Positions 1 through 5,304 of a stretch of DNA of 5,385 bases are shown in pieces. A model generated the notes under the pieces. It made no database searches and had not been told where the DNA came from. It worked only from the letters and a program-made list of their open reading frames with translations. This DNA is from Candidatus Pacearchaeota archaeon. Its GTDB lineage: Archaea; Nanobdellota; Nanobdellia; Pacearchaeales; GW2011-AR1. Each line of letters begins with the position of its first letter. Position 1 is the stretch's first letter. Location: the NCBI GenBank assembly GCA_016234025.1, contig JACQLL010000031.1:1-5385 (forward strand), read 5' to 3'. The position numbers and the translations under genes were made by a program.

Positions 1-1
1 C

Positions 2-247
2 GCAATCAACGCAACAAAACTTGAAAGATTTTATAATCTGTCGGTTAATAATTATCAAAAAACAAAATCTCTTTTCAAAATAAAAAATAATTACTACGTT
101 AACTTTTCCGGCAATGTGAACGTTTCAGGTTTGGAGATTGACGGCATTGGTCTCTCCGGTGAAAATTCTAATAATCTCGTCAGCGTTACGAGAATAACAA
201 ACTACAATAACGAAATAATAACTATAGAGGCAGATGTTTGGAACTAA
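2..247 (+). CDS. C-terminal end of a probable surface / minor pilin-like protein (5' partial)
   Basis: An open frame enters from the left edge and runs 81 codons to TAA at 245-247. The visible part holds no catalytic motif. It starts INATKLERFYNLSVNNY, is rich in Asn, Ser and Tyr, has N-glycosylation sequons (NAT, NLS, NFS, NVS), and ends in alternating hydrophobic strands closing on EADVWN. The style resembles the C-terminal beta-rich part of small archaeal minor pilins, and an aromatic Trp near the C-terminus also ends the next protein. The final 14 bases overlap the next gene, which indicates translational coupling in one operon. The N-terminus, where a signal peptide or membrane anchor would show, lies outside the window. 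Being coding is well supported by the overlap and composition; the function is inferred mainly from the neighbours. Confidence 0.7.
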   Translation, partial: AINATKLERFYNLSVNNYQKTKSLFKIKNNYYVNFSGNVNVSGLEIDGIGLSGENSNNLVSVTRITNYNNEIITIEADVWN

Positions 248-2810
248 GATAAAAAAAAGAGGTGCATTTTTCAGTACAGATGCTTTAGTCGCACTGATAA
301 TAATTTTTTCTGTTGTCTTGATAGCTTATCCGATAAAAAAAGAGGCGGTCTCTGAAACAGAAATACATTATGACTTGCTAAACACTTTGTCTTCTCTGAA
401 AGTCGGAGAAAGCCAAATTCCTTATGTTCAGAATTTAATTGCCGACGGGACGATTGTTAATCTTAATAATTCTCTGCTTGAACAGGCAGGAGAGTTTTAC
501 TCCACCGACACAGCACAGGCAAGAGATTTCCTTAATTCAGTGGTTTCAGAAATAGACACTAACAGAAACTTTGGAATCTGGTTTGGAAATTCTTTGATTT
601 ACGTGAACAATGCGAGCTCAATCGAGGAAGCAAAAAAAGTCGATACCGCGAGGCAGGTTATATCGGGGATTAAAGAGGGAGAAGGAATATTTGGATTTTC
701 TGCCCGTGCGTTTTTATTGAGTAACCTGCAGACAAAATACTTTTATTTTGGAGGTTATGTCGGAGACGGAAACATCTCGACTATTGTTAATTATAGTGGA
801 AACATTTCTTCTGCGGAAATAGAAGTTGCGATAAATAAAGGTTTCGATTTGTATGTAAATGGAAACTACCTCGGAAACTATCCTGAATCGCCCTCTGACT
901 TCACTCCGGCAAAATACAATATATCTACGGAGTTTTTTAACTCCGGCGAGAACCTCTTCGAGATAAACGGCGATGGAATTTATATCGCCGGAGGATTTTT
1001 GAAAATAATTTATAGAAGCGAAGTCGAATTTTCTCAGACAGAGAGATATAATTTTCCCGGTATCGAAGGCGCAATCAACTTATATGACGGCTTTTATGTC
1101 CCGGGCAATTTAACAAATCTGGAGATACTTCTGCATATCAATAATAGTTTTACTCCGACTTTTCTGAATATAGGAAACGTAACCGTCTTCGAAAATGTTA
1201 CAAACGACGAAGAAACAATATTAATAACCGACTCTGAACTTTCCTCCATGTTTGATTACGGAGCTCTAAGCGAGAGAACAATCCCGCTACGATTAGGAAT
1301 AAAAAATAGTTCTGCCTTTAATCAGACAGGGAAAGCAGACGTCTTTTCTGTTACAGACCTTTCAGGAAGCATGAACGCATGCGCAGAATATTCTCTGCCT
1401 TTTATCTGCAATTACAACTGCACCGACGGGAATCAGAGAAGTTGTCAGGTTAACGACCCCTCGGAATGCACAGGAAATGTCTGCGGCGGAACTTGTCCCG
1501 GACCATTTGGTCATTATCTATCCTGCGACGCGACAAGTTTGGATTTAGCGAAAGAAGCAAATAATGTTTTCATAGACGTTCTCCTTAACTCTTCAGAAAA
1601 CAGAGTCGGACTGGTCGGTTACATCTCTTACGTTCCGCCGTTTAGATATCATGAACTATCTCAAGACGACGTCTCACTAAAAAATTCCGTCGCGGCGTGG
1701 ACTGCTAACGGCGGAACCTGCATTTGCTGTGGAGTCAACAAAGCAGTAGAAGGAATGCTCAATGACTCTGACAATGAAACATCAAAATCAATGGTCGTAA
1801 TGAGCGATGGAGTCGCTAACAATCAATGCGCTCAACAAGGAACAGGTACACCCCAAGGAGACTCAATCCAGTCGGCTTGCGATGCTTATGAGAATAACAT
1901 AACAGTTTACACGATTGGATTCGGGCCGGGCGTTGACGAAACGACTTTGCAGGCAATGGCTGACTGCGGAAACGGAGCTTATTATTACTCAAATATCGAC
2001 GAGCTGTCTGAAATTTACCAACAAATAGCCGAGATAATAATAGCGAAATACACGCAGCAGACAATCGAAATCAGCGAGGGCGTTTATACCTCTCTTTATC
2101 CTGATTCATATATTCTATTTTCTTACGATTCTCTACGGCCCTCTTACGGACTCGTACTAACTTTAGAAAAGCTATTTGATGATGCCGACTCCGGAAGTTT
2201 TTCTGTCCCAGACGACGCATCATTTATCGAGACAAAAATCGCTTCTTATTCCGGCCCGAGATGGACAGGCGAAGTAACAATCAACGACTTGGAAGTTTAC
2301 AATTTAGATAATTACGGAGAAGAGTACACTTATCTCGGAGACCCTTACTTCATCAACGTTCCGTCTTATATTCCAATCCCCGGACAGACAAATGTCGTAA
2401 ATCTTACAACCGGTGTCTCGCCTCTCAACAAAACAGGCGGCTCTTCATCAAATAAAATAATTTACACTGTCGCGAGAAACGTTAGTGCCTTCTCCCCGAT
2501 ATTATCGACGGCGCAGGGATGCAACTGGCGAATACAATTTGAGGACGACAGCGAAATCGAAGTCATAATTCCTGAAAACTATTCAGACGGAAATCAGTGC
2601 ACTTATCTGGAAGGGAGCACCGGAGAAGTGGCGAACGAAAATGACGCATATGAAATAGCTGTGAGAAATTTACTAAGAGATCTCGACTTTGATTCAAACG
2701 GCAAGATAGATGTTAAATTTTCAGAGCAGGAACTTAAGGTTTCAACAGATGAGGTAGTAGGAATACCGTTCACATGGGCAACGGAGGTGCAAATCAGAAC
2801 ATGGGTTTAG
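234..2810 (+). CDS. membrane-anchored extracellular VWA-domain protein (858 aa), probable pilus-associated adhesin
   Basis: The N-terminus KIKKRGAFFSTDALVAL leads into a hydrophobic helix (about residues 17-33), a prepilin-like or signal-anchor start, so the rest should be outside the cell. Residues about 165-265 and 268-362 look like two beta-rich domains; the second has PGIEGAINLYDGFYVPG. A VWA domain spans about 366-605 with a complete metal-ion-dependent adhesion site: D375-L-S377-G-S379, T495 and D525 (MSDG). Eight cysteines (383-431) form an insert directly after the first metal motif, and three more flank T495 (TCICC). In total there are 16 cysteines, none before residue 383, as expected for a disulfide-stabilised exported protein. 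The C-terminal part is beta-rich and carries an EF-hand-like loop (818-829). Sequons are numerous. The start ATG lies 3 bases after GAGG and inside the previous gene's end. VWA domains with intact sites usually bind ligands through Mg2+; the ligand is unknown. The VWA call is firm; the pilus link is inference. Confidence 0.9.
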   Translation: MFGTKIKKRGAFFSTDALVALIIIFSVVLIAYPIKKEAVSETEIHYDLLNTLSSLKVGESQIPYVQNLIADGTIVNLNNSLLEQAGEFYSTDTAQARDFLNSVVSEIDTNRNFGIWFGNSLIYVNNASSIEEAKKVDTARQVISGIKEGEGIFGFSARAFLLSNLQTKYFYFGGYVGDGNISTIVNYSGNISSAEIEVAINKGFDLYVNGNYLGNYPESPSDFTPAKYNISTEFFNSGENLFEINGDGIYIAGGFLKIIYRSEVEFSQTERYNFPGIEGAINLYDGFYVPGNLTNLEILLHINNSFTPTFLNIGNVTVFENVTNDEETILITDSELSSMFDYGALSERTIPLRLGIKNSSAFNQTGKADVFSVTDLSGSMNACAEYSLPFICNYNCTDGNQRSCQVNDPSECTGNVCGGTCPGPFGHYLSCDATSLDLAKEANNVFIDVLLNSSENRVGLVGYISYVPPFRYHELSQDDVSLKNSVAAWTANGGTCICCGVNKAVEGMLNDSDNETSKSMVVMSDGVANNQCAQQGTGTPQGDSIQSACDAYENNITVYTIGFGPGVDETTLQAMADCGNGAYYYSNIDELSEIYQQIAEIIIAKYTQQTIEISEGVYTSLYPDSYILFSYDSLRPSYGLVLTLEKLFDDADSGSFSVPDDASFIETKIASYSGPRWTGEVTINDLEVYNLDNYGEEYTYLGDPYFINVPSYIPIPGQTNVVNLTTGVSPLNKTGGSSSNKIIYTVARNVSAFSPILSTAQGCNWRIQFEDDSEIEVIIPENYSDGNQCTYLEGSTGEVANENDAYEIAVRNLLRDLDFDSNGKIDVKFSEQELKVSTDEVVGIPFTWATEVQIRTWV
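2783..2789 (+). promoter_or_regulatory. ribosome binding site deciding the start of the 308-aa protein
   Basis: GGAGGTG lies inside the 3' end of the VWA gene, 11 bases before ATG 2801. An in-frame ATG exists at 2774, but this Shine-Dalgarno sequence would then fall within its coding region, and the prepilin-like basic-then-hydrophobic N-terminus follows the 2801 start directly. The spacing is a little longer than usual. Confidence 0.65.
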
Positions 2811-3727
2811 AAAATAAAAAAGGAATATTCTTCACTTCTTTAGCAATCGTAATACTCTCAATTTTCTTATTTACTATCTTGTTTTTTTCTTCCGTAGGCA
2901 AAAGAAGTTCAATCGAAAAAAGAGTTGAAACTCTGGACGATTTTGTTTTCTCCGTCGAGGAAGACCTTCCGCGGCAACTTAAAATATCAGGTTTTAGAAC
3001 AATCTTCTTGCTTGAGCAGAAAATAACCAGCGAAGGAAATTATATCGATGATTTGGATTCTGTTTTTCAGGAAATATTTTTTAACGGAAGCATCGACGGG
3101 AAATCGGAACAAATAATGATGGGCGCAACTTTTCCTGATATTTTGCAGACATTGCAGGAAAGAGCGGCAAAAGTAAATGCGAATGTGACGATTCTAAACC
3201 CTGTTGTCTACTTGAGCCAGAGCGATCCATGGAACGTAAAAGTCGAATTCTCGGCCAATCTTTTAATCGAAGACAAAAGCAACCTCGTGCTTTGGAACAA
3301 AACCTCGCCAATCATAGCTCTTGTCTCTGTGGAAAACTTCAACGACCCGCTTTATCTCGTCAACACAAATGGACTAATTGTCAATCAGATTAAAAAAACG
3401 CCTTATGATAACTTTGTTTTGGGAGATGACGTCTCTAATCTATCATCCCATATAGAATCCTCTTTTTATATTTCTTCTCCGACGGCGCCAAGCTTTCTTG
3501 ATAGATTGCAGGGAATAAACTCTCCAAACGCAAACGGAATTGAGTCGATAGTAAATCTTCAGGAGCTCTCTTCTCAAGGCATTCCTTTAACAGAAAAATC
3601 AGCCGTTGATTACATTTACTTTTCACAATCAAATCCTTCTTTTTGTCAGGTTCAGCCATCCGGACTGCCATCTTGGTTAAGAATTGACGACGCCCATCTT
3701 GGTGTTTATCAGGTCTCCTGTGTTTAG
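2801..3727 (+). CDS. conserved archaeal-type N-terminally anchored surface protein, probable minor pilin-like (308 aa)
   Basis: I choose ATG 2801 because GGAGGTG precedes it; ATG 2774 would add nine residues. The N-terminus MGLENKKGIFF is followed by a strong hydrophobic segment to about residue 31, then basic residues (GKRSS), giving a cytoplasmic stub, one membrane helix and an outside domain of about 275 residues. The first part of that domain (about 35-125) is helical in character; the rest is mixed, with DPWNVKVEFSANLLI strands and a well-marked C-terminal region: DNFVLGDDVSNL, APSFLDRL, GIESIVNLQEL, DYIYFSQSNPSFC and DAHLGVYQVSC. Only two cysteines are present (282 and 307), so one disulfide is likely. 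I recall very similar C-terminal blocks in uncharacterised proteins of Woesearchaeota and Pacearchaeota, often beside VWA proteins like the one upstream. Its start overlaps the VWA stop by 10 bases, indicating coupled translation. Biochemical function is unknown; a structural or adhesive surface role is inferred. Confidence 0.85.
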   Translation: MGLENKKGIFFTSLAIVILSIFLFTILFFSSVGKRSSIEKRVETLDDFVFSVEEDLPRQLKISGFRTIFLLEQKITSEGNYIDDLDSVFQEIFFNGSIDGKSEQIMMGATFPDILQTLQERAAKVNANVTILNPVVYLSQSDPWNVKVEFSANLLIEDKSNLVLWNKTSPIIALVSVENFNDPLYLVNTNGLIVNQIKKTPYDNFVLGDDVSNLSSHIESSFYISSPTAPSFLDRLQGINSPNANGIESIVNLQELSSQGIPLTEKSAVDYIYFSQSNPSFCQVQPSGLPSWLRIDDAHLGVYQVSCV

Positions 3728-3729
3728 AA

Positions 3730-3762
3730 AGAGATTACCTAAACATTCGAGATGGAATCTCT
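3730..3762. repeat. stem-loop immediately after the operon's last stop codon
   Basis: Perfect 7-bp arms AGAGATT (3730-3736) and AATCTCT (3756-3762) enclose 19 bases, beginning two bases after the TAG at 3725-3727. A small inner CAT/ATG pairing is possible. No T-run follows, so it is not a standard intrinsic terminator. It is the first of five stems in the spacer between convergent genes. Confidence 0.55.
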
Positions 3763-3765
3763 AAT

Positions 3766-3789
3766 CGTCAAGAACTTCGGTTCTTGAGT
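3766..3789. repeat. covarying hairpin family, copy B (8-bp stem, TTCG loop)
   Basis: TCAAGAAC (3768-3775) and GTTCTTGA (3780-3787) pair perfectly around TTCG closed by C-G, the exceptionally stable UUCG tetraloop if transcribed on the plus strand. On the minus strand it reads CTCAAGAAC-CGAA-GTTCTTGACGA and shares its flanks and lower stem with copies A (3791-3821), C (5169-5200) and D (5305-5337). Orientation is given by the unequal flanks: CGTC on one side, GAG on the other. Confidence 0.7.
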
Positions 3790-3790
3790 T

Positions 3791-3821
3791 CCGTCGAGAT
3801 TTAGTTGAGAAATCTTGAGGT
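3791..3821. repeat. covarying hairpin family, copy A (9-bp stem with one G-U)
   Basis: Arms TCGAGATTT (3794-3802) and AAATCTTGA (3810-3818) form nine pairs around AGTTGAG. The flanks CCGTC and GAGGT match copies C and D read on the minus strand. The only imperfect pair is G-U if the plus strand is transcribed but A-C on the minus strand, a weak hint that any RNA here is read in the plus direction, as the tail of the surface-protein operon. Confidence 0.65.
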
Positions 3822-3844
3822 TTCAAATTGACGACGTAACAAAA

Positions 3845-3859
3845 GAGAACTATGTTCTC
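3845..3859. repeat. short perfect stem-loop
   Basis: GAGAAC and GTTCTC form a 6-bp perfect stem around TAT. The same GAGAAC/GTTCTC core recurs within the longer stem at 5340-5373. On its own this could be chance; its position in a row of five stems makes it worth marking. Confidence 0.4.
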
Positions 3860-3865
3860 GAGCAT

Positions 3866-3896
3866 TTGAACTCTCGCGAGTTTGCGTGAGCTTCAA
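3866..3896. repeat. two-part stem-loop at the tail of the minus-strand gene
   Basis: TTGAA (3866-3870) pairs with TTCAA (3892-3896), and CTCGCG (3873-3878) pairs with CGTGAG (3885-3890), separated by a small internal loop (CT against C) and closed by AGTTTG. One pair is G-U on the plus strand and A-C on the minus strand, again favouring plus-strand RNA although the nearest gene end is on the minus strand. Confidence 0.5.
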
Positions 3897-3910
3897 GGTA
3901 TTAAACTCAA

Positions 3911-4480
3911 TTAAGAATAACAAAATTCTTTCACCGGAACCTTTTCAGTCGAGAAAATGCAATTAAAATCGCCGTCTGCATCTTCGCCTTCAATTATAAA
4001 AGAATACTCAAAAGATTCCGTCTCTCTTGAAGAGACATTTTTCTCAACTATAATCGACTGGAATTCCTGCCCTGTCTGCTCATTGATAATCTTTATCTTA
4101 ACGGAGAACAAATCGCTGACCTCGTAGTCAAGATTTTTAACTTCGACAGAACAATCAACTTTTTTTTGCACGCATGTTTCATCGTAAGATTCACATTCTG
4201 AATTCGTCGCGAAATTCTTCATCGAATAAGATATCTGCTTTTCAATGCAGCCGCCAACGACAGGAATCGTTTGTTTCGATTCTGCAAAGTCAGAACCTTC
4301 GTTGTCTTCTTCATTTATAACATCTTCAGATTGAGGAGCCGCATTTCCAATCTCATTCTCTGTTTGAGGATTTGCTTTTTCTTTTAATTTGATTAGCTCA
4401 TTAAAAGGAGTGTCAGAAACCGCTAAGTAAAATACCACTAATAGAATAATAACGATAAGAATTAGAACAGGCATTTTCAT
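3911..4480 (-). CDS. small membrane-anchored exported protein with six cysteines, function unknown (189 aa)
   Basis: I do not recognise a named family. Residues 4-20 are a strongly hydrophobic helix after MKMP, an uncleaved signal-anchor or signal peptide; no lipobox cysteine follows it. Residues about 30-72 form an acidic, low-complexity linker rich in Glu, Asp, Asn and Gln. Residues 73-189 form a compact domain with cysteines at 78, 96, 103, 110, 174 and 187, an even number suggesting three disulfides, and alternating strands (SVEVKNLDYEV, FSVKIKIINEQTGQEF, ESFEYSFII) like a beta-sandwich. That is a fold guess, reminiscent of cysteine-containing extracytoplasmic domains I recall in DPANN proteins. 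The gene converges on the surface-protein operon and diverges from the pilin gene. No Shine-Dalgarno sequence precedes ATG, and a TATA box sits about 24 bases upstream, so the mRNA is probably leaderless. A second Met at residue 3 is a possible start. Confidence 0.8.
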   Translation of the reverse strand: MKMPVLILIVIILLVVFYLAVSDTPFNELIKLKEKANPQTENEIGNAAPQSEDVINEEDNEGSDFAESKQTIPVVGGCIEKQISYSMKNFATNSECESYDETCVQKKVDCSVEVKNLDYEVSDLFSVKIKIINEQTGQEFQSIIVEKNVSSRETESFEYSFIIEGEDADGDFNCIFSTEKVPVKEFCYS

Positions 4481-4500
4481 TAAATATTGAGAAATCTAAA

Positions 4501-4517
4501 TTTTATAATTGTTTCCT
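4501..4517 (-). promoter_or_regulatory. archaeal TATA/BRE promoter of the minus-strand gene (leaderless)
   Basis: On the minus strand GGAAACAAT followed by TATAAAA (complement of 4501-4507) resembles BRE plus TATA. The TATA centre is about 24 bases from the ATG at 4480, so transcription should begin at or within a base or two of the start codon. The absence of a ribosome binding site agrees with this. Confidence 0.6.
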
Positions 4518-4551
4518 TTGTTACGTTGCTGCACTCCTCTTCATTGAACAA

Positions 4552-4568
4552 CGAAAATCTTTATATAG
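4552..4568 (+). promoter_or_regulatory. strong archaeal TATA/BRE promoter of the pilin gene
   Basis: CGAAAATC (purine-rich BRE) precedes TTTATATAG, a near-ideal archaeal TATA box at 4560-4568. A start 25-27 bases downstream of its centre falls near 4589-4591. This places transcription start well after the in-frame upstream ATG at 4487 and supports the later pilin start. Confidence 0.75.
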
Positions 4569-4589
4569 TGAGTTGTTTTGATATTAGAC

Positions 4590-4619
4590 ATGATAACAAG
4601 CAAAAGGAGGTCAACATGA
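4590..4619 (+). other. possible nine-codon leader ORF overlapping the pilin start
   Basis: ATG at 4590 opens MITSKRRST and stops at TGA 4617-4619, which overlaps the pilin ATG in an ATGA arrangement. The ATG lies about where the TATA box predicts transcription start, so it could be read leaderless. The pilin ribosome binding site is its tandem AGG AGG arginine codons. It may be chance; nothing proves translation. Confidence 0.25.
4605..4611 (+). promoter_or_regulatory. strong Shine-Dalgarno site of the pilin gene
   Basis: AGGAGGT stands four bases before ATG 4616. This fixes the start at MKKKGQAAL rather than at the in-frame ATG at 4487, which would lie upstream of the promoter. Confidence 0.85.
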
Positions 4620-5074
4620 AAAAGAAAGGACAAGCGGCTTTGGAGTTCCTGATGACTTATGGTTGGGCGATTCTTGCTGCCATAATTGCTATCGGCGTTT
4701 TAGCTTACTTCGGCGTTTTCAGTCCAGGAAAGTATATCACTGGTTCTGCTGTCGTTAATCCTCCGTTCTATGTTAATGCGTGGAACGTTCAGGCAGATAC
4801 AGGAGCAGGAAGTTCTGGTGTTACAATGGAATTGAGAAACAACGGCGGAGAGGACTATGAGATACAAAGCGTCGACGTCACTGGATGTGGAACAGTTTCT
4901 ACTATAACGCCTATCGCTGCTGGTGCAACTGCAACTTTTATAGTTGATTGCGGAGTTGGTGCTTTGAATGCGGGAGAAACTTTCAAAGGCGATGTTACGA
5001 TAACATACCAAAAAACTAATAGCAATGTAGATTTGACATCGTCAGGAACCGTTGCAGAAAAGGTTACTGCTTAA
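4616..5074 (+). CDS. class III signal peptide pilin-like protein (152 aa), probable major pilin
   Basis: The N-terminus is a classic archaeal class III (type IV prepilin-like) signal: MKKKG, then QAALEFLMTYGWAIL. Prepilin peptidase should cut after G5, leaving Q6 as +1 and E10 at the conserved +5 position; residues 11-34 are the hydrophobic helix that forms the filament core. The mature protein of about 147 residues has a Gly-, Ala- and Thr-rich beta domain with two cysteines (91 and 112), likely one disulfide, within repeated strand-turn units (MELRNNGGEDYEIQSVDV, FKGDVTITYQ). FLMTYGWAIL is a signature I associate with DPANN and some methanogen pilin-like proteins (Pfam class III signal peptide, QXSXEXXXL type). 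Its own strong TATA box and Shine-Dalgarno site suggest high expression, as for a major subunit. No assembly ATPase, platform protein or peptidase is in the window. A secreted non-pilus pseudopilin is the main alternative. Confidence 0.9.
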   Translation: MKKKGQAALEFLMTYGWAILAAIIAIGVLAYFGVFSPGKYITGSAVVNPPFYVNAWNVQADTGAGSSGVTMELRNNGGEDYEIQSVDVTGCGTVSTITPIAAGATATFIVDCGVGALNAGETFKGDVTITYQKTNSNVDLTSSGTVAEKVTA

Positions 5075-5076
5075 AC

Positions 5077-5105
5077 TTATTTATTTTTTATTTATTTTAT
5101 TTTAT
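5077..5105 (+). terminator. T-rich archaeal terminator after the pilin gene
   Basis: Starting two bases after the TAA, 29 bases are almost all T with single As, including a run of six T and several of three or four. Archaeal RNA polymerase terminates at such U-tracts without needing a hairpin. If it works here, the stem-loops downstream are not part of the main pilin mRNA. Confidence 0.7.
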
Positions 5106-5113
5106 GTCAAAGT

Positions 5114-5151
5114 TGCATCCATCCACGCATTTAAGTGCGTGGTTTTCTGCA
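5114..5151 (+). mobile_element. hairpin resembling an IS200/IS605 right end / omega-RNA end
   Basis: CATCCATCCACGCA, a six-base loop TTTAAG, TGCGTGG and TTTTCT: a 7-bp perfect stem followed by a TTTTC tract, inside short outer TGCA repeats (5114-5117 and 5148-5151). This wording closely resembles the terminal hairpins I recall downstream of tnpB genes, where loops such as CTTAAG or TTTAAG are common. No tnpA or tnpB coding sequence is in the window, so at most this is an end remnant or a transposase-less derivative. Recognition is from memory. Confidence 0.35.
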
Positions 5152-5168
5152 TGAGCGGCTTTGAGCAC

Positions 5169-5200
5169 CTCAAGAATTCTGACGATTGAATTCTTGACGG
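5169..5200. repeat. covarying hairpin family, copy C (10-bp stem)
   Basis: TCAAGAATTC (5170-5179) and GAATTCTTGA (5188-5197) pair perfectly around TGACGATT, with ACC before and CGG after. It differs from copy D by paired changes in the upper stem (ATTC/GAAT against ATGC/GCAT) and shares the loop pattern TGAC-purine-purine-TT. Confidence 0.75.
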
Positions 5201-5230
5201 ACATTAAAAATTAAAAATTTTTGAGCTCCC

Positions 5231-5255
5231 AAAGTCCTAACAAACTGCGGACTTT
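5231..5255. repeat. 7-bp stem-loop
   Basis: AAAGTCC (5231-5237) and GGACTTT (5249-5255) pair perfectly around an 11-base loop, TAACAAACTGC. No T-run follows. It lies between copies C and D of the hairpin family. Confidence 0.5.
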
Positions 5256-5259
5256 ATAA

Positions 5260-5300
5260 CGAGAGACCAAAATATTTCTCCATTGTTTTTTGTTCTCTCG
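5260..5300. repeat. 13-position inverted repeat with one mismatch
   Basis: CGAGAGA-C-CAAAA (5260-5272) faces TTTTG-T-TCTCTCG (5288-5300), giving seven pairs, one C-T mismatch and five pairs around a 15-base loop. It abuts copy D five bases further on. Confidence 0.55.
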
Positions 5301-5304
5301 AATA

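Noticed and set aside
1816..2064. Antisense open frame within the VWA gene
   Set aside because: It lies opposite a well-supported domain, has no ribosome site or recognisable features, and its Arg/Ser/Leu-rich translation is typical of an antisense shadow.
2774..2800. Alternative earlier start of the 308-aa protein (nine extra residues)
   Set aside because: The GGAGGTG site falls inside this extension and points to ATG 2801; the extra residues MGNGGANQN add nothing to the anchor.
3081..3671. Two antisense open frames within the 308-aa protein gene
   Set aside because: Both overlap conserved-looking coding sequence, lack start signals, and translate into basic low-information peptides.
3766..3789. 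Rho-independent (bacterial-type) terminator from the TTCG hairpin
   Set aside because: The stem is followed by GTTCCGTCG rather than a T-run, and other signals point to an archaeon.
4487..4615. In-frame upstream extension of the pilin (ATG 4487, 43 extra residues)
   Set aside because: It lies upstream of the TATA box at 4560-4568, has no ribosome site, and would bury the class III signal peptide inside the protein.
4700..5011. Antisense open frame within the pilin gene
   Set aside because: Ser/Cys/Arg-rich shadow of the pilin's codon pattern, with no start signals.
5104..5154. 16-codon open frame MSKLHPSTHLSAWFSA across the IS605-like hairpin
   Set aside because: It runs through a stem-loop and has no ribosome site; such peptides are routine false calls over terminal hairpins.
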